Counted from the first letter of the stretch, positions 21,312 to 32,695 are shown. The stretch: 64,000 bases of DNA from an uncultured Aliivibrio sp. (GCF_946479765.1 NZ_CAMLHO010000007.1:1-64000); one strand, 5' to 3'. Numbers and translations: made by a program. The notes: a model not told the origin generated them from the letters alone.

Positions 21312-23942
21312 TTAGCCTGTATTACGCATACCTGCAGAAATACCTGCAATGGTAACCATCAAGGCTTCTTCAAGCTCTGGTGATGTCTCTTCTTGTTGAC
21401 GAGTACGGAACAGCAGCTCAGCTTGTAACATGTTTAGTGGATCAACATAGATATTACGTAGTTTGATTGACTCTGAACCCCATGGGTCACTTTCCATTAA
21501 GTGATCGCTGTTCTCTACGTTCAATACCGCTTTAATATCCGCTTGTAATTGATTACGTAGACGCTCACCTAGAGGCCATAGAGATTTGTCTGTTAAACGT
21601 TGATCGTAGTACTCTGACATTTGTGGGTTACACTTGGTGTATACCATTTCAAGCATACCAAGGCGAGTAGAGAAGAATGGCCATTCACGACACATTTCTT
21701 CTAATAGCTCTTGGTGACCTTTATCAATCGAGTACTGAATTGCTTCACCCGCGCCTAACCATGCAGGAAGTACCAGACGGTTTTGGCTCCATGAGAAGAT
21801 CCAAGGAATAGCTCGTAGACTTTCTACGCCACCATTTGGATTACGCTTAGCAGGACGCGAGCCTAGAGGCAATTTACCTAGCTCTAACTCAGGAGTTGCC
21901 GCTCGGAAGTAAGGCACAAAATCTTTTTCGCCACGGACAATGCTACGGTATGCTTCACATGATACTTCAGAAAGTACTTCCATCAGATCACGCCATTCTT
22001 GCTTAGGCTCTGGTGGTGGAAGAAGGTTCGCTTCAAGAATCGCACTTGCGTATAAATTAAAACTGTTTACTGCCACTTCAGGTAGACCCAATTTAAATCG
22101 GATCATCTCACCTTGTTCTGTTACGCGTAAACCGCCTTTTAAGCTTTTTGGTGGTTGAGATAGAAGTGCAGCATGTGCAGGAGCACCACCACGACCAATG
22201 GTGCCGCCGCGACCGTGGAATAAAGTAAGTTCAATATTCTCTTTCTCACAGACTTCAACTAACGCTTCCATCGCACTGTATTGCGCCCAACCTGCAGACA
22301 TAACACCAGCATCTTTCGCTGAATCAGAGTAACCAATCATTACCATTTGGTGATTCTGGATGAATCCACGATACCAATCGATAGAGAACAGTTGTTCCAT
22401 CACTTCTTTTGAGCGGTTTAAATCGTCTAGGGTTTCAAATAATGGACAAACATCCATACGGAATGGACAGCCAGCTTCTTGAAGTAGTAAGTGAACAGCC
22501 AGTACATCAGATGCAGTACGAGCCATTGAAATAACATAAGAGCCTAATGCTTCTTTTGATTGCTCTGCAACCACTTTACACGTATCTATAACCTCTTGAA
22601 CTTCGGGAGATGGCTCCCAATTACGAGGAAGTAGCGGACGTTTAGAGCTTAATTCATTAACAAGGAAAGAGATCTTATCTTGCTCGCTCCATTGATCATA
22701 ATCGCCAATGCCTAAGTAGCGAGTCAACTCTGATAATACGTCTGAGTGACGAGTGCTTTCTTGACGGATATCGAGACGGACTAAGTGTGCACCAAACGCT
22801 TTTACACGACGAAGTGTATCAAGTAGAGAGCCTTCAGCAATAATACCCATACCGCAAGCATGCAGAGATTGGTAACAAGCAAACAGAGGATCCCAAAGCT
22901 GTGAAGCGTCGGTCAGGATCGTTTTGTTTGGTGCTAATTCGCTTTTCATTTGTGCGTCTAGGTTTTCTAACGTATCTCCTAAAAGAACGCGAAGTTGTTT
23001 TAGAATTGCACGGTAAGGTTCGTGTTGATCGCCTGCGAGTTCACGAACTTCATCAGAGCACTTCACCATAGAAAGTTCACTGATTAATTCGTTAATGTCT
23101 TTTAGATAAAGATCCGCCGCTTTCCAACGAGAAAGAAGCATCACCTCACGAGTGATTGTATGAGTCACAAATGGATTACCATCGCGATCACCACCCATCC
23201 AAGAAGACATATGGACAGGACGAGCATCAATTGGAAGGCCTTCACCTAAGTGACTTGTTAAGCGTTGATCAAACTCACGTAAGAATTCCGGAATACCTTG
23301 CCATAGTGAATTCTCAACAACCGCAAAGCCCCACTTAGCTTCATCGAGAGGCGTTGGACGTTCTTGACGAATAACATCTGAATGCCATGCTTGAGCGATT
23401 AGTTGCTCAAGACGACGCTCTGTTTTATCGCGCTCTGAAAAAGAAATATCACTAAGTTCAAGTTTTGATAAACATTCATTAATTTTAACCAACTTGTTGA
23501 TCATGGTGCGACGGGCAATTTCAGTTGGGTGCGCAGTTAAAACAAGTTCGATATTTAATTCACGAACCGCTTGTGCAGTATCCAATTTACTAACGTTATT
23601 TTGGTTTAACTTAGAGAATAGAGTACTAATGGCATCAGGTTCGCATACATGGGCTTCACAGTGACGTGAAATGGTATGGTACTGCTCTGCCATGTTAGTT
23701 AAATTTAGAAATTGACTGAATGCACGAGCAACAGGAGTCAGTTGTTCATCGGGAAGATTTTTTATTTCTTCAATAAGTGCATTACGGTCATCATCGCTTC
23801 CTGCGCGTGCTGTTTTAGACAGCTTACGAATGGTTTCAACTTTAGCTAATAGCTCTTCACCATGTGCGTCTCTAATCGTGTTACCAAGTAGATGACCCAA
23901 CATGCTTACATTGCTTTTTAAAGCAGCGTACTTTTCATTCAT
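21312..23942 (-). CDS. ppc: Phosphoenolpyruvate carboxylase
   Basis: This enzyme replenishes oxaloacetate from PEP and bicarbonate. The catalytic-His motif [14 protein letters not shown], the Arg/Gly loop [14 protein letters not shown], the [10 protein letters not shown] motif and the C-terminal GMRNTG are all intact. The length of 876 residues is normal. It is convergent with metF and separated by two terminators. It precedes argE on the same strand but after a 177-bp gap, so it probably has its own promoter. Confidence 0.98.
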   Translation of the reverse strand: MNEKYAALKSNVSMLGHLLGNTIRDAHGEELLAKVETIRKLSKTARAGSDDDRNALIEEIKNLPDEQLTPVARAFSQFLNLTNMAEQYHTISRHCEAHVCEPDAISTLFSKLNQNNVSKLDTAQAVRELNIELVLTAHPTEIARRTMINKLVKINECLSKLELSDISFSERDKTERRLEQLIAQAWHSDVIRQERPTPLDEAKWGFAVVENSLWQGIPEFLREFDQRLTSHLGEGLPIDARPVHMSSWMGGDRDGNPFVTHTITREVMLLSRWKAADLYLKDINELISELSMVKCSDEVRELAGDQHEPYRAILKQLRVLLGDTLENLDAQMKSELAPNKTILTDASQLWDPLFACYQSLHACGMGIIAEGSLLDTLRRVKAFGAHLVRLDIRQESTRHSDVLSELTRYLGIGDYDQWSEQDKISFLVNELSSKRPLLPRNWEPSPEVQEVIDTCKVVAEQSKEALGSYVISMARTASDVLAVHLLLQEAGCPFRMDVCPLFETLDDLNRSKEVMEQLFSIDWYRGFIQNHQMVMIGYSDSAKDAGVMSAGWAQYSAMEALVEVCEKENIELTLFHGRGGTIGRGGAPAHAALLSQPPKSLKGGLRVTEQGEMIRFKLGLPEVAVNSFNLYASAILEANLLPPPEPKQEWRDLMEVLSEVSCEAYRSIVRGEKDFVPYFRAATPELELGKLPLGSRPAKRNPNGGVESLRAIPWIFSWSQNRLVLPAWLGAGEAIQYSIDKGHQELLEEMCREWPFFSTRLGMLEMVYTKCNPQMSEYYDQRLTDKSLWPLGERLRNQLQADIKAVLNVENSDHLMESDPWGSESIKLRNIYVDPLNMLQAELLFRTRQQEETSPELEEALMVTIAGISAGMRNTG

Positions 23943-24119
23943 ACATACTTCCTATACTGTAATTTTGTTACATCCTAAATTTTTTCTACATCCAATCTAT
24001 CCGAATTTACCGCGTCGCGTCAAATGTTGAAGAATAAACGATGGCTTTTTAAACAATACATTGCCGTAGATCATCGAATATCTATTTCTGGATTGACGGG
24101 TTTTGTAAATTTATTTCAG

Positions 24120-25256
24120 CTAGAAACAGTTTTTGTACATTAACTTACTCAACACATTAATGGTTGGGTCAATAAAAGAAAATGCTAAGAATTCATCAGG
24201 TTGGTGCGCTTGCTCTATAGAACCTGGGCCTAAAACTAAAGTGGGACAAAGATTTTGTAAGAAGGGTGCTTCAGTACAATAGTTAACGGTTTCTACTTCT
24301 TGACCACAAATTTCAGCCACATTGGTCACAATCGGGCTATCAGGGCTACATTCATAACCTGGAATAGGTTCGTGAAGCGGGGTGATATCAATACGTCCTG
24401 GCCATTTAGCTTCAACGTCTTTCAATGCATCACGCAGCATATTATCTAATCCATCAAGGCTAATTCCCGGTAATGGGCGTACGTCATAATGAAGTTCACA
24501 ACAGCCGCAAATACGGTTCGGACTGTCACCGCCATGGATATGACCAAGATTTAAGGTTGGATAAGGAATGGAAAACCCAGGGTTGTGGTATTCCTTAACT
24601 AACTTATTTTTTAAGTTCATTAAGGCGAACATGATTTCATTCATGATTTCTAGTGCGTTAACACCATGAGCAGGATCAGAAGAGTGACCTGACTTACCAG
24701 TAACACGCACCGCATTAGCTACATGCCCTTTATGGCCACGAATTGGTTTTAAGCTCGTAGGTTCACCAATAATGCAATAATCAGGCTGGATTTGTGTATT
24801 GGATGCGAAGTGACGAGCACCTAGCATGGTGGTTTCTTCATCACAGGTTGCCAGAATATAAAGCGGTTTGGATTGGTCTTTCCAATTGATGTTTTTCATT
24901 GCTTCTAAGATAAATGCAAAGAAGCCTTTCATGTCGGCAGTGCCTAAGCCATAGAAACGGTCATTGGCTTCGGTTAATGCGTGAGGGTCGTAGTTCCAAC
25001 GACCTTGGTCATAAGGCACGGTATCTGTGTGACCTGCCAATAATAACCCACCTTCACCTGAACCTAATTTAGCCAGTAGATTGAGTTTACCTTTCTCGAT
25101 TTCTTCAATCTCAACTTCACAGCCTAAATCTTCACACCATTGAGCGAGTTTATGAATCACTTCAGCATTGCCTTCATCCCAACTCGAGTCCGTTGAGCTG
25201 ATTGAAGAGGTTGAAATGAGTTGTTGATAATAATCTTTAAATTCTGGAAGTTTCAT
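24120..25256 (-). CDS. argE: Acetylornithine deacetylase ArgE
   Basis: ArgE removes the acetyl group from N-acetylornithine to give ornithine. It is an M20-family dinuclear zinc hydrolase. Metal-binding and catalytic motifs [26 protein letters not shown] and [14 protein letters not shown] are present, with the dimerisation domain between. The length is 378 residues. It diverges from argCBGH across ARG boxes, the usual gammaproteobacterial layout. Confidence 0.97.
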   Translation of the reverse strand: MKLPEFKDYYQQLISTSSISSTDSSWDEGNAEVIHKLAQWCEDLGCEVEIEEIEKGKLNLLAKLGSGEGGLLLAGHTDTVPYDQGRWNYDPHALTEANDRFYGLGTADMKGFFAFILEAMKNINWKDQSKPLYILATCDEETTMLGARHFASNTQIQPDYCIIGEPTSLKPIRGHKGHVANAVRVTGKSGHSSDPAHGVNALEIMNEIMFALMNLKNKLVKEYHNPGFSIPYPTLNLGHIHGGDSPNRICGCCELHYDVRPLPGISLDGLDNMLRDALKDVEAKWPGRIDITPLHEPIPGYECSPDSPIVTNVAEICGQEVETVNYCTEAPFLQNLCPTLVLGPGSIEQAHQPDEFLAFSFIDPTINVLSKLMYKNCF

Positions 25257-25321
25257 TTATTCATATATCCACTGTTGACACAAAAGAGAGAACCCTGTAA
25301 AACACATATTAAATCACATAA

Positions 25322-25339
25322 AGTGAATAGAAATACAGT
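25322..25339. promoter_or_regulatory. ARG box 1 (ArgR operator) between argE and argC
   Basis: AGTGAATAGAAATACAGT matches the 18-bp ArgR consensus WNTGAATWWWWATTCANW at all but two positions. It sits in the shared regulatory gap of the argE/argC divergon. Confidence 0.75.
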
Positions 25340-25342
25340 TTA

Positions 25343-25360
25343 GTTTAATTTTGATGAATA
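25343..25360. promoter_or_regulatory. Weaker ARG box 2, 3 bp after box 1
   Basis: This 18-bp segment is spaced 21 bp centre to centre from box 1, the standard ArgR tandem spacing. It matches the consensus only partly (TTAAT for TGAAT and a poor right half). The spacing is the main support. Confidence 0.45.
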
Positions 25361-25463
25361 AACTAAAATTTAAAAAGGAAAAGTAGTCTCTAATATGTGT
25401 AACTCTCAAGTTACCTTGAATGGCATTTTCCTTCAATAGATGAAGAGATAAACGGACGTATTT

Positions 25464-26468
25464 ATGTTGAAAACAACCATCATCGGAGCAAGCGGATACA
25501 CAGGTGCAGAGTTAGCACTGATGGTATTTAAACACCCACACCTTTCTTTAGCGGGTTTGTATGTGTCAGAAAACAGCTTAGATAAAGGAAAAGCGATCAG
25601 TGAACTGCACGGTTCATTAAAAGGGGTTGTGGATGATACTTTGCAGCCTTTGGTGGATGTAGTTCAAGTGGAAAAAGAGTCTGACATTATTTTATTAGCG
25701 ACCGCGCATGAAGTGAGTCACGATTTAGCGACGACGTTTTTAGATAATGATTGTGTTGTTTTTGATTTATCTGGTGCGTTTCGTGTTCAAAAAGAAGGCT
25801 TTTATTCTGAGTTTTATGGCTTTGAGCACCAACATGCAGAATGGTTAGATAAAGCGGTGTATGGTTTGGCTGAATGGAATGCTGATGCTATTGCACAAGC
25901 ACAATTAATTGCAGTTCCCGGTTGTTATCCAACGGCGTCACAATTAGCGTTAAAACCTCTCGTTGAAGCGAAATTATTAGATCAAAATCAATGGCCTGTG
26001 ATTAATGCAACAAGTGGTGTGACAGGAGCTGGACGTAAAGCGAATTTAACCAGCAGCTTTTGTGAAGTTAGCCTTCAACCTTATGGTGTATTTAATCATC
26101 GTCATCAGCCTGAAATTGCCACGCATTTAGGCTGTGATGTTATTTTTACTCCTCATCTTGGTAATTTCAAACGTGGGATTTTAGCGACGATTACGACGAA
26201 GTTAGAAAAAGGCGTCACAGAAGAGCAAATTAAAAAAGCGTTTGATGACGCCTATACAGAAACGCCAGTCGTTCGTTTACTTGAGAATGAAATTCCTAAA
26301 TTACAATCGGTTGAGAAAACACCTTTCTGCGATATAGGCTGGAAAATGCAAGGTCAGCATTTAATTGTTGTTTCAGCGATTGATAACTTATTAAAAGGGG
26401 CATCAAGCCAAGCAATGCAGTGCATTAATATTCGTTTTGGCTTTCCAATGTTAACGGCTTTAATATAA
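25464..26468 (+). CDS. argC: N-acetyl-gamma-glutamyl-phosphate reductase ArgC
   Basis: ArgC reduces N-acetylglutamyl phosphate to the semialdehyde with NADPH. The N-terminal nucleotide-binding loop [13 protein letters not shown] (about residues 5-17) and the catalytic-cysteine motif [12 protein letters not shown] (about 150-161) are clear. The length of 334 residues matches E. coli. It is the first gene of argC-argB-argG; argB starts within 20 bp. Confidence 0.97.
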   Translation: MLKTTIIGASGYTGAELALMVFKHPHLSLAGLYVSENSLDKGKAISELHGSLKGVVDDTLQPLVDVVQVEKESDIILLATAHEVSHDLATTFLDNDCVVFDLSGAFRVQKEGFYSEFYGFEHQHAEWLDKAVYGLAEWNADAIAQAQLIAVPGCYPTASQLALKPLVEAKLLDQNQWPVINATSGVTGAGRKANLTSSFCEVSLQPYGVFNHRHQPEIATHLGCDVIFTPHLGNFKRGILATITTKLEKGVTEEQIKKAFDDAYTETPVVRLLENEIPKLQSVEKTPFCDIGWKMQGQHLIVVSAIDNLLKGASSQAMQCINIRFGFPMLTALI

Positions 26469-26483
26469 AGTATGGTATTAAGT

Positions 26484-27263
26484 ATGAATCAGCGTCCATT
26501 AGTGATTAAGTTAGGTGGTGCAGTATTGTCATCAACCGAAACCTTAACGCAATTGTTCAAAACGATTGCAAATTATCAACAACAAGCACAACGTTCGTTA
26601 GTTATCGTGCATGGTGGTGGTTATTTAGTTGATGAGTTAATGGCTAAATTACAGCTTGAAACCGTTAAAAAGGAAGGTTTACGTGTCACGCCAAAAGATC
26701 AAATTGGTTATATCACAGGTGCGTTAGCCGGGACGGCAAATAAAATGCTGCAGGGCCAAGCGATGAAAAATGGTGTAAATGCGATGGGGTTAAGCTTGGC
26801 TGATGGTGGCCTGTGTACAATTACACAACTTAATTCTGAACTAGGTAATGTTGGCTTAGCGACACCGGGTAATGCAACGATATTAAATGCAGTGTTAGCA
26901 ACACATGTGACACCAATCATTAGCTCTATTGGCATTACTGCTGAAGGCGAGTTAATGAATGTAAATGCAGACCAAGCGGCGGTTGCGGTTGCTACCGCGT
27001 TAGATGCTGATTTGGTGTTGTTGTCTGATGTTCCCGGCGTATTGGATGCAGATAAAGTATTAATACCAAGTTTAGATGCAGAACACGCTGAGTTATTGAT
27101 TCAACAAGAAGTGATTACAGATGGCATGATCGTGAAAGTTCGTGCTGCTTTAGAGGCCGCACAAGAATTAGGCCGAGCGATAGAGGTGGCGTCATGGCGT
27201 TCACCAGAAAAATTAGCTGAGTTGTTTATTGGAAACAGCATTGGCACTCAGTTTCAGCCTTAA
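26484..27263 (+). CDS. argB: Acetylglutamate kinase ArgB
   Basis: ArgB phosphorylates N-acetylglutamate. Amino-acid kinase motifs are VIKLGGAVL at residues 6-14, [14 protein letters not shown], and [33 protein letters not shown] at 26484 was chosen because it puts the KLGG motif at the usual distance from the N terminus (259 residues). ATG at 26472 would add four residues, and neither has a strong SD. It lies between argC and argG in the operon. Confidence 0.94.
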   Translation: MNQRPLVIKLGGAVLSSTETLTQLFKTIANYQQQAQRSLVIVHGGGYLVDELMAKLQLETVKKEGLRVTPKDQIGYITGALAGTANKMLQGQAMKNGVNAMGLSLADGGLCTITQLNSELGNVGLATPGNATILNAVLATHVTPIISSIGITAEGELMNVNADQAAVAVATALDADLVLLSDVPGVLDADKVLIPSLDAEHAELLIQQEVITDGMIVKVRAALEAAQELGRAIEVASWRSPEKLAELFIGNSIGTQFQP

Positions 27264-27330
27264 TTGGCATTGAATAGAATTAACTTTATAGAATACAGTC
27301 GCCGCGAGTATGCGGATCAAGGAGAATAGA

Positions 27331-28542
27331 ATGAATAAGAAAGTCGAAGTAAACAAGGTTGTTGTTGCATACTCTGGTGGTCTAGATACGTCTGTGATTA
27401 TTCCGTGGCTAAAAGAAAACTACAATTGTGAAGTTATCGCATTTGTTGCTGATGTAGGCCAAGGTGCTGAAGAACTTGACGGTATTGAAGCAAAAGCTAT
27501 CGCATCAGGTGCGTCTGAATGTTATGTGACTGACTTAAAAGAAGAAATGGTTGCTGAGTATATTTTTCCTACGTTAAAAACCGGTGCGCTTTATGAAGGT
27601 AAATACCTACTAGGTACTTCAATGGCTCGTCCTATTATCGCTAAAGCGCAAGTAGAAGTCGCACGTCAAGTGGGTGCAGATGCCCTATGTCATGGTTGTA
27701 CAGGTAAGGGTAATGACCAAATTCGTTTTGAAGGGGCCTTTGCTGCATTGGCACCAGATCTACACGTGATTGCGCCATGGCGTGAGTGGGATTTAGTGAG
27801 TCGTGAAGAGTGTCTTGATTATCTTGCTGAGCGTAATATTCCGTGTTCAGCGTCACTAACTAAAATTTATTCTCGTGATGCAAACGTATGGCACATTTCA
27901 ACAGAAGGCGGTGTTCTTGAAGATACATGGAATGAGCCAAATGAAGATTGCTGGGCATGGACAGTCGATCCAGAGCAAGCGCCAAATGAATCAGAAACAG
28001 TATCAATAAAAGTTGAAAAAGGCGCGGTTGTTGCTGTTGATGGTAAAACGATGACTCCTTATGAAGTGGTTGTTTACCTAAACGAGAAAGGCATTAAGCA
28101 CGGTGTTGGTCGAATTGATATCGTCGAAAACCGTTTGGTCGGCATGAAATCTCGTGGCTGTTATGAAACTCCGGGCGGTACGATTATTAATGAGGCGCTG
28201 CGTGCTGTTGAGCAATTGGTTCTAGATAAAGCATCGTTTGAGTTCCGTGAAGAACTAGGTATTAAAGCGTCTCACCTTGTTTATGATGGTCGTTGGTTTA
28301 CGCCACTATGTAAATCAATCTTAGCGGCGACTGAAGAGCTAGCACAAGATGTGAATGGTGATGTTGTGATTAAGCTATATAAAGGGCAAGCGACAGTCAC
28401 TCAGAAACGTTCAGATAACAGCTTATACTCTGAAGAGTTTGCAACGTTTGGTGCTGACGAAGTTTACGACCAAAGCCATGCTGAAGGCTTTATTCGTCTT
28501 TACTCGCTATCAAGCCGCATCCGTGCCCTTAATAGCAAGTAA
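27331..28542 (+). CDS. argG: Argininosuccinate synthase ArgG
   Basis: ArgG joins citrulline and aspartate using ATP. The N-terminal ATP pyrophosphatase loop [13 protein letters not shown] and the signatures [15 protein letters not shown] and [17 protein letters not shown] are present. ATG at 27331 follows CAAGGAGAA at a good distance; an in-frame ATG at 27310 would place that SD inside the gene. The length is 403 residues. A strong terminator follows. Confidence 0.97.
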   Translation: MNKKVEVNKVVVAYSGGLDTSVIIPWLKENYNCEVIAFVADVGQGAEELDGIEAKAIASGASECYVTDLKEEMVAEYIFPTLKTGALYEGKYLLGTSMARPIIAKAQVEVARQVGADALCHGCTGKGNDQIRFEGAFAALAPDLHVIAPWREWDLVSREECLDYLAERNIPCSASLTKIYSRDANVWHISTEGGVLEDTWNEPNEDCWAWTVDPEQAPNESETVSIKVEKGAVVAVDGKTMTPYEVVVYLNEKGIKHGVGRIDIVENRLVGMKSRGCYETPGGTIINEALRAVEQLVLDKASFEFREELGIKASHLVYDGRWFTPLCKSILAATEELAQDVNGDVVIKLYKGQATVTQKRSDNSLYSEEFATFGADEVYDQSHAEGFIRLYSLSSRIRALNSK

Positions 28543-28586
28543 TTACATTTGAAGTAACAACTATTAAACAATTTTATTTACACTAG

Positions 28587-28627
28587 TCGAAGTTCATTTA
28601 ATGATTAAATGAACTTCGATTTTTTTT
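28587..28627 (+). terminator. Rho-independent terminator after argG
   Basis: A 14-bp perfect stem (28587-28600 with 28606-28619) is followed by eight or more T. It separates argCBG from argH, which therefore probably has its own promoter or depends on read-through. Confidence 0.9.
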
Positions 28628-28661
28628 GTCTAAATTATAATAATAACCACGCTTACTAACG

Positions 28662-28679
28662 CCTGAATAAATATGTAAA
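28662..28679. promoter_or_regulatory. Possible ARG box before argH
   Basis: CCTGAATAAATATGTAAA keeps the left half TGAAT and AT-rich centre of the ArgR consensus but only part of the right half. A second TGAAT half-site is at 28746-28750. Regulation by ArgR is plausible from gene function but weakly supported here. Confidence 0.35.
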
Positions 28680-28808
28680 AATAATGCATTTAATTCTTTA
28701 TTTTTATCTGAAATTGCCGTAAGTTTGAATCATCAAGAAAAATACTGAATTAAATCAGACTTAATAGTTTCAAAAAGCAGTGAGCACTGTGCATTTAGGA
28801 GAAACACC

Positions 28809-30683
28809 ATGGCATTATGGGGCGGACGTTTTAGTCAGGCAGCAGACACAAGATTTAAACAGTTTAACGATTCACTTCGTATCGATTATCGCCTTGCAGA
28901 ACAAGACATTGTAGGCTCTATTGCATGGTCTAAAGCACTGCTTTCAGTTAATGTCATTTCAGAGTTTGAGCAGCAAAGACTTGAGTTGGCGTTGAATGAA
29001 CTCAAGCTTGAAGTAATGGAAGATCCAAAGCAAATTTTATTATCTGATGCTGAAGATATTCATAGTTGGGTAGAAACACAGCTGATTGGAAAAGTTGGTG
29101 ACCTAGGTAAGAAATTACATACAGGTCGTTCTCGTAACGATCAAGTCGCGACGGATTTAAAATTGTGGTGTCGTCAACAAGGTCATCAATTACTTCGTAC
29201 TCTTGATTTACTTCTAAATCAATTGGTTAATGTAGCGTCTGAGCATCAAACAACGGTACTTCCGGGTTATACGCACTTACAACGTGCACAACCGGTAACA
29301 TTTGCTCATTGGTGTTTGGCTTATGTTGAAATGATTGAGCGTGATCACTCTCGTCTGGAAGATGCGATTAAGCGTTTAGATACGTGCCCATTAGGATCAG
29401 GAGCTTTGGCTGGAACGGCTTATCCAATGGATCGTGAGAAATTAGCTCGTAATCTTGGTTTCCAACGCGCAACACGTAACAGTTTAGATTCGGTATCGGA
29501 TCGTGATCATGTGATGGAGTTAATGTCGATTGCTTCTATCTCAATGGTTCATTTATCGCGTCTTGCTGAAGATATGATTTTTTATAACTCAGGTGAATCA
29601 AACTTCATTGAGTTGGCTGATACGGTAACGTCAGGTTCATCATTGATGCCACAGAAAAAGAACCCGGATGCCTTAGAGCTTATCCGTGGTAAATGTGGCC
29701 GTGTATATGGCGCACTGGCTGGTATGATGATGACAGTAAAAGCGCTACCGTTGGCTTATAACAAGGATATGCAAGAAGACAAAGAAGGTTTATTTGATGC
29801 GTTAGATAGCTGGTCTGATTGTATTGAAATGGCGGCACTTTGTTTTGAAGGCATTAAGATCAATAAAGAACGTACTCTAGAAGCGGCAAAGCAAGGGTAT
29901 GCAAACTCAACAGAGTTAGCGGATTACTTGGTAGCGAAAGGCATTCCCTTCCGCGAAGCTCATCATATCGTTGGTGTTGCTGTGGTTAGTGCTATAGAAA
30001 AAGGCTGTGCATTAGAAGAGTTATCTATTGCAGAATTAAAAGTATTCTCTGATGTGATTGAAGACGATGTGTATGCAATTTTAACTATCGAATCGTGTCT
30101 TGCAAAACGTAATGCACTTGGTGGTGTAGCTCCAGAGCAGGTTGCTTATGCTGTTGAGCAAGCAGGTAAGCGTTTACAAGAACGTGATTCCACGGGCGTT
30201 AAAGTTCGTCCTGCACGTTTAACAGATTTAGATGCGTTAGAAGGAATGGTGGCATACTGGGCTGGACTTGGTGAGAACTTACCGCGTAATCGTAATGAGT
30301 TAGTGCGCGATATAGGCTCGTTTGCTGTTTCAGAGCATCATGGTGAGGTAACCGGTTGTGCTTCCTTGTATGTGTATGATTCAGGTTTAGCAGAGATTCG
30401 TTCATTAGGGGTTGAAGCGGGGTGGCAGAGTCAGGGTCAAGGAAAAGCGATTGTTCAACACTTGGTAGAAAAAGCACGTGAAATGGCGATAAAGAAAGTA
30501 TTCGTATTAACTCGTGTGCCTGAGTTCTTTATGAAACAAGACTTTATTCCAACGTCTCGTTCATTGCTGCCAGAGAAAGTGCTCAAAGATTGTGACCAAT
30601 GTCCTCGTCAACATGCATGTGATGAAGTGGCTTTAGAGGTGAATCTTCAAGAGCAAATAATCATTAAAACGAACGTGGCGTAA
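28809..30683 (+). CDS. argH: ArgH(A): argininosuccinate lyase fused to N-acetylglutamate synthase domain
   Basis: The first 460 or so residues are argininosuccinate lyase ([26 protein letters not shown], the catalytic loop [22 protein letters not shown]). The last 160 or so residues, from about 465, form a GNAT acetyltransferase domain ([37 protein letters not shown]) related to the synthase part of ArgA. The protein would therefore catalyse both the first step and the last step of arginine synthesis. Total length is 624 residues against about 457 for plain ArgH. Such fusions are known in marine gammaproteobacteria including vibrios. Confidence 0.95.
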   Translation: MALWGGRFSQAADTRFKQFNDSLRIDYRLAEQDIVGSIAWSKALLSVNVISEFEQQRLELALNELKLEVMEDPKQILLSDAEDIHSWVETQLIGKVGDLGKKLHTGRSRNDQVATDLKLWCRQQGHQLLRTLDLLLNQLVNVASEHQTTVLPGYTHLQRAQPVTFAHWCLAYVEMIERDHSRLEDAIKRLDTCPLGSGALAGTAYPMDREKLARNLGFQRATRNSLDSVSDRDHVMELMSIASISMVHLSRLAEDMIFYNSGESNFIELADTVTSGSSLMPQKKNPDALELIRGKCGRVYGALAGMMMTVKALPLAYNKDMQEDKEGLFDALDSWSDCIEMAALCFEGIKINKERTLEAAKQGYANSTELADYLVAKGIPFREAHHIVGVAVVSAIEKGCALEELSIAELKVFSDVIEDDVYAILTIESCLAKRNALGGVAPEQVAYAVEQAGKRLQERDSTGVKVRPARLTDLDALEGMVAYWAGLGENLPRNRNELVRDIGSFAVSEHHGEVTGCASLYVYDSGLAEIRSLGVEAGWQSQGQGKAIVQHLVEKAREMAIKKVFVLTRVPEFFMKQDFIPTSRSLLPEKVLKDCDQCPRQHACDEVALEVNLQEQIIIKTNVA

Positions 30684-30817
30684 TCATTAGCATTGTTACA
30701 AATAGTTATGCGATTCACTTAGCTATTTAGTCGGAAATAAAAAAGAAAAAGTGGTGAACTTTTTAATTAGATACTAGTCTTATTAATACTGCTTTTTCTT
30801 AGAAAGATTCTAAGAGG

Positions 30818-30854
30818 CCCCAATATCTTGATTGATGTTGGGGTTTTATTTTTT
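30818..30854 (+). terminator. Rho-independent terminator after argH
   Basis: The stem CCCCAATATC with GATGTTGGGG (30818-30827 with 30834-30843, one G-U pair) is followed by TTTTATTTTTT. It overlaps the end of the opposing small gene and may serve both directions. Confidence 0.85.
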
Positions 30855-31109
30855 ATACGGCCCATTCTTTTTTGACGGTTTTACGCAGCGATAGTATCCC
30901 ATCATCAATAGATGCAGAGTAAGCAACCCTGTAAATGCAGCACTAATCATAAAGGTCGCAATGGCTTCTATTTGGTAAGGGCTCGCTTGAAAAAATTCCA
31001 GCCAAGTTAACCATCCTCCGATAGATAAAAAAGTGAGTTGTTTGATGCAACGTAGGCAGCGGCCTAATTTCTGCTTGAAAATATCCGTTCGACAAGATTG
31101 GCAAGCCAT
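30846..31109 (-). CDS. Small CxxC membrane protein, probable DUF3624 family
   Basis: This 87-residue protein starts MACQSCRTDIF and has two CxxC pairs, C3/C6 and C18/C21 (CLRC), resembling a small zinc-binding or redox knuckle. Two hydrophobic helices follow (about 24-42 and 48-70). The tail is basic. I recall similar Vibrio proteins as DUF3624, of unknown function. It lies downstream of the flavoprotein disulfide oxidoreductase on the same strand, but a terminator lies between them. No function is assigned. Confidence 0.75.
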   Translation of the reverse strand: MACQSCRTDIFKQKLGRCLRCIKQLTFLSIGGWLTWLEFFQASPYQIEAIATFMISAAFTGLLTLHLLMMGYYRCVKPSKKNGPYKK

Positions 31110-31172
31110 ATCGGTTCACTTAAAAATAATGGTAAGGCGGCTATTTTAGCGAGTGACTCGTGAGATAGAAAT

Positions 31173-31197
31173 AAAAAAATCGATGTTTTCACATCGA
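31173..31197 (-). terminator. Terminator after the disulfide oxidoreductase gene
   Basis: On the minus strand, TCGATG-TGAAAA-CATCGA forms a 6-bp hairpin followed by seven T. It lies 32 bp past the stop of the upstream gene. Confidence 0.75.
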
Positions 31198-31228
31198 CTT
31201 TTATTTTGCTCTTGTTATTTATTTTTGA

Positions 31229-32695
31229 TTAACAGCCGGGGCCACAATCTAGACAGTGTTTAATTGTCTCTGGACCTAGGTGTAATTTAGCATTCAAATC
31301 ACGAAGTGCAGTACGCACGCCTTCCTCAATTACTGGGTGATAAAAAGGCATATCCAGCATTTCTGAAATCGTCATTTTGTTTTGGTGAGCCCAAGCTAAC
31401 AAGTGCGCTAAATGCTCTGCATTTGGTCCCATCATTTCAGCACCAAGGAAACGACCTGTACCTTGTTCACCGTATACATGAAGAATCCCTTTATTACGTA
31501 GCATCACTCGTGAACGACCTTGGTTTTCAAAAGACACTTCACCCGTTGCAAAACAGCCACATGTCCCTAAGCGAGTGGTGATTTCTTTATACGTTTCACC
31601 AACCATTGCTATTTGTGGGTCAGAGAATACCGCTGAGATTTTTGAGCGGCGCAGGCCTGCGCGGATCTCAGGGAAGCGTCCTGCATTATCACCGGCAATA
31701 CGAGCTTGGTCAGCCGCTTCGTGTAATAACGGCAGTTGGTTACTTGCATCACCAGCAATGAAAATTGTTGGTTGTGATGTTTGTAGTGTGTAGTGATCAG
31801 CGGTTGGTACGCCACGTTCATCTAGCTCAAGAGAAGTATTTTCTAAACCTAACTTATCTGTGTTTGGACGACGTCCCGTTGCCGCTAATACATACTCAAC
31901 AAGGTTTGTGTCTAGTTCACCTTGTTTATTGATGAACTTGATCTCAACACGGTCTTCACCAGACTCAGTAGTAATGCGTTTCATGCTTTCTATCTTTACA
32001 TCTGCATCAAGATAGAATTCTTCATTGAAGGCTTTATTTGCATAGGCCATCACTTCTGGGTCAGTAACAGGACCAACTTGACCACCTAAACCAAATAATT
32101 TAGTTTCAACGCCTAAGCGATGTAGTGATTGTCCAAGTTCAAGACCAATAACTCCAGGGCCAAATACAGCCACCGATTTTGGTAAGTCGTCCCAGTTAAA
32201 TACATCGTCATTGATGATCAAGCGATCACCTAACTCATTCCAGACCGCAGGATAGGCAGGTCGAGAGCCTGTTGCGATAACAATACGTTTTGCAGTGATG
32301 ATCGTATGGTCATCAACTTGCAATGTATTATCATCTAAAAATTTAGCGTAGCCAGAGATTTTATCTTCTGCTGGTATTTCATCAACGCCTTCTAAAACAA
32401 AGCCAACAAAGCGATCACGTTCAAATTTAACTCGGTCCATGACTTCACGGCCGTTAATTACGATCTCACCTTGAGGGTGGATACCGAACTGAGGTGCTTT
32501 TTTAATTTGGTGAACGCTTTCTGCCGCTGCAATTAACAGTTTTGATGGCATGCAACCAACACGAGCACAAGTGGTGCCGTAAGGGCCGCCTTCAATCATG
32601 ACAACACTGTCAGTATGTGCTTTTGCCGCACGGTAAGATCCTAAACCTGCTGTACCACCACCGATAACAGCTACATCAACATTGACTTGTTTCAT
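31229..32695 (-). CDS. Dihydrolipoamide dehydrogenase-like pyridine nucleotide-disulfide oxidoreductase
   Basis: This class I flavoprotein disulfide reductase has 488 residues. The FAD loop VIGGGTAGLGSYRAAK is at about 9-24, and the redox-active pair C43/C48 lies in TTCARVGCMPSK. The NAD(P) loop FGPGVIGLELGQSLHRLG is near 180. The second FAD motif TIFIAGDASNQLPLLHEAA and the active-site His in FYHPVIEEGV are present. It has a cysteine-rich C-terminal tail CLDCGPGC (C481, C484, C488), unusual for lipoamide dehydrogenases. No 2-oxoacid dehydrogenase genes are nearby; instead it follows the Prx-Grx gene and OxyR. The substrate is unknown. Confidence 0.85.
   Translation of the reverse strand: MKQVNVDVAVIGGGTAGLGSYRAAKAHTDSVVMIEGGPYGTTCARVGCMPSKLLIAAAESVHQIKKAPQFGIHPQGEIVINGREVMDRVKFERDRFVGFVLEGVDEIPAEDKISGYAKFLDDNTLQVDDHTIITAKRIVIATGSRPAYPAVWNELGDRLIINDDVFNWDDLPKSVAVFGPGVIGLELGQSLHRLGVETKLFGLGGQVGPVTDPEVMAYANKAFNEEFYLDADVKIESMKRITTESGEDRVEIKFINKQGELDTNLVEYVLAATGRRPNTDKLGLENTSLELDERGVPTADHYTLQTSQPTIFIAGDASNQLPLLHEAADQARIAGDNAGRFPEIRAGLRRSKISAVFSDPQIAMVGETYKEITTRLGTCGCFATGEVSFENQGRSRVMLRNKGILHVYGEQGTGRFLGAEMMGPNAEHLAHLLAWAHQNKMTISEMLDMPFYHPVIEEGVRTALRDLNAKLHLGPETIKHCLDCGPGC

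Noticed and set aside
27310-27330. Longer N terminus for ArgG starting at 27310
   Set aside because: The clear SD AAGGAGA lies after that ATG and serves ATG 27331.
30199-30477. Minus-strand open frame inside argH
   Set aside because: It is an antisense frame inside a strongly coding gene, with no recognisable domain. The same applies to the other antisense frames across the window, for example in ppc, rnr, priA and hslU.
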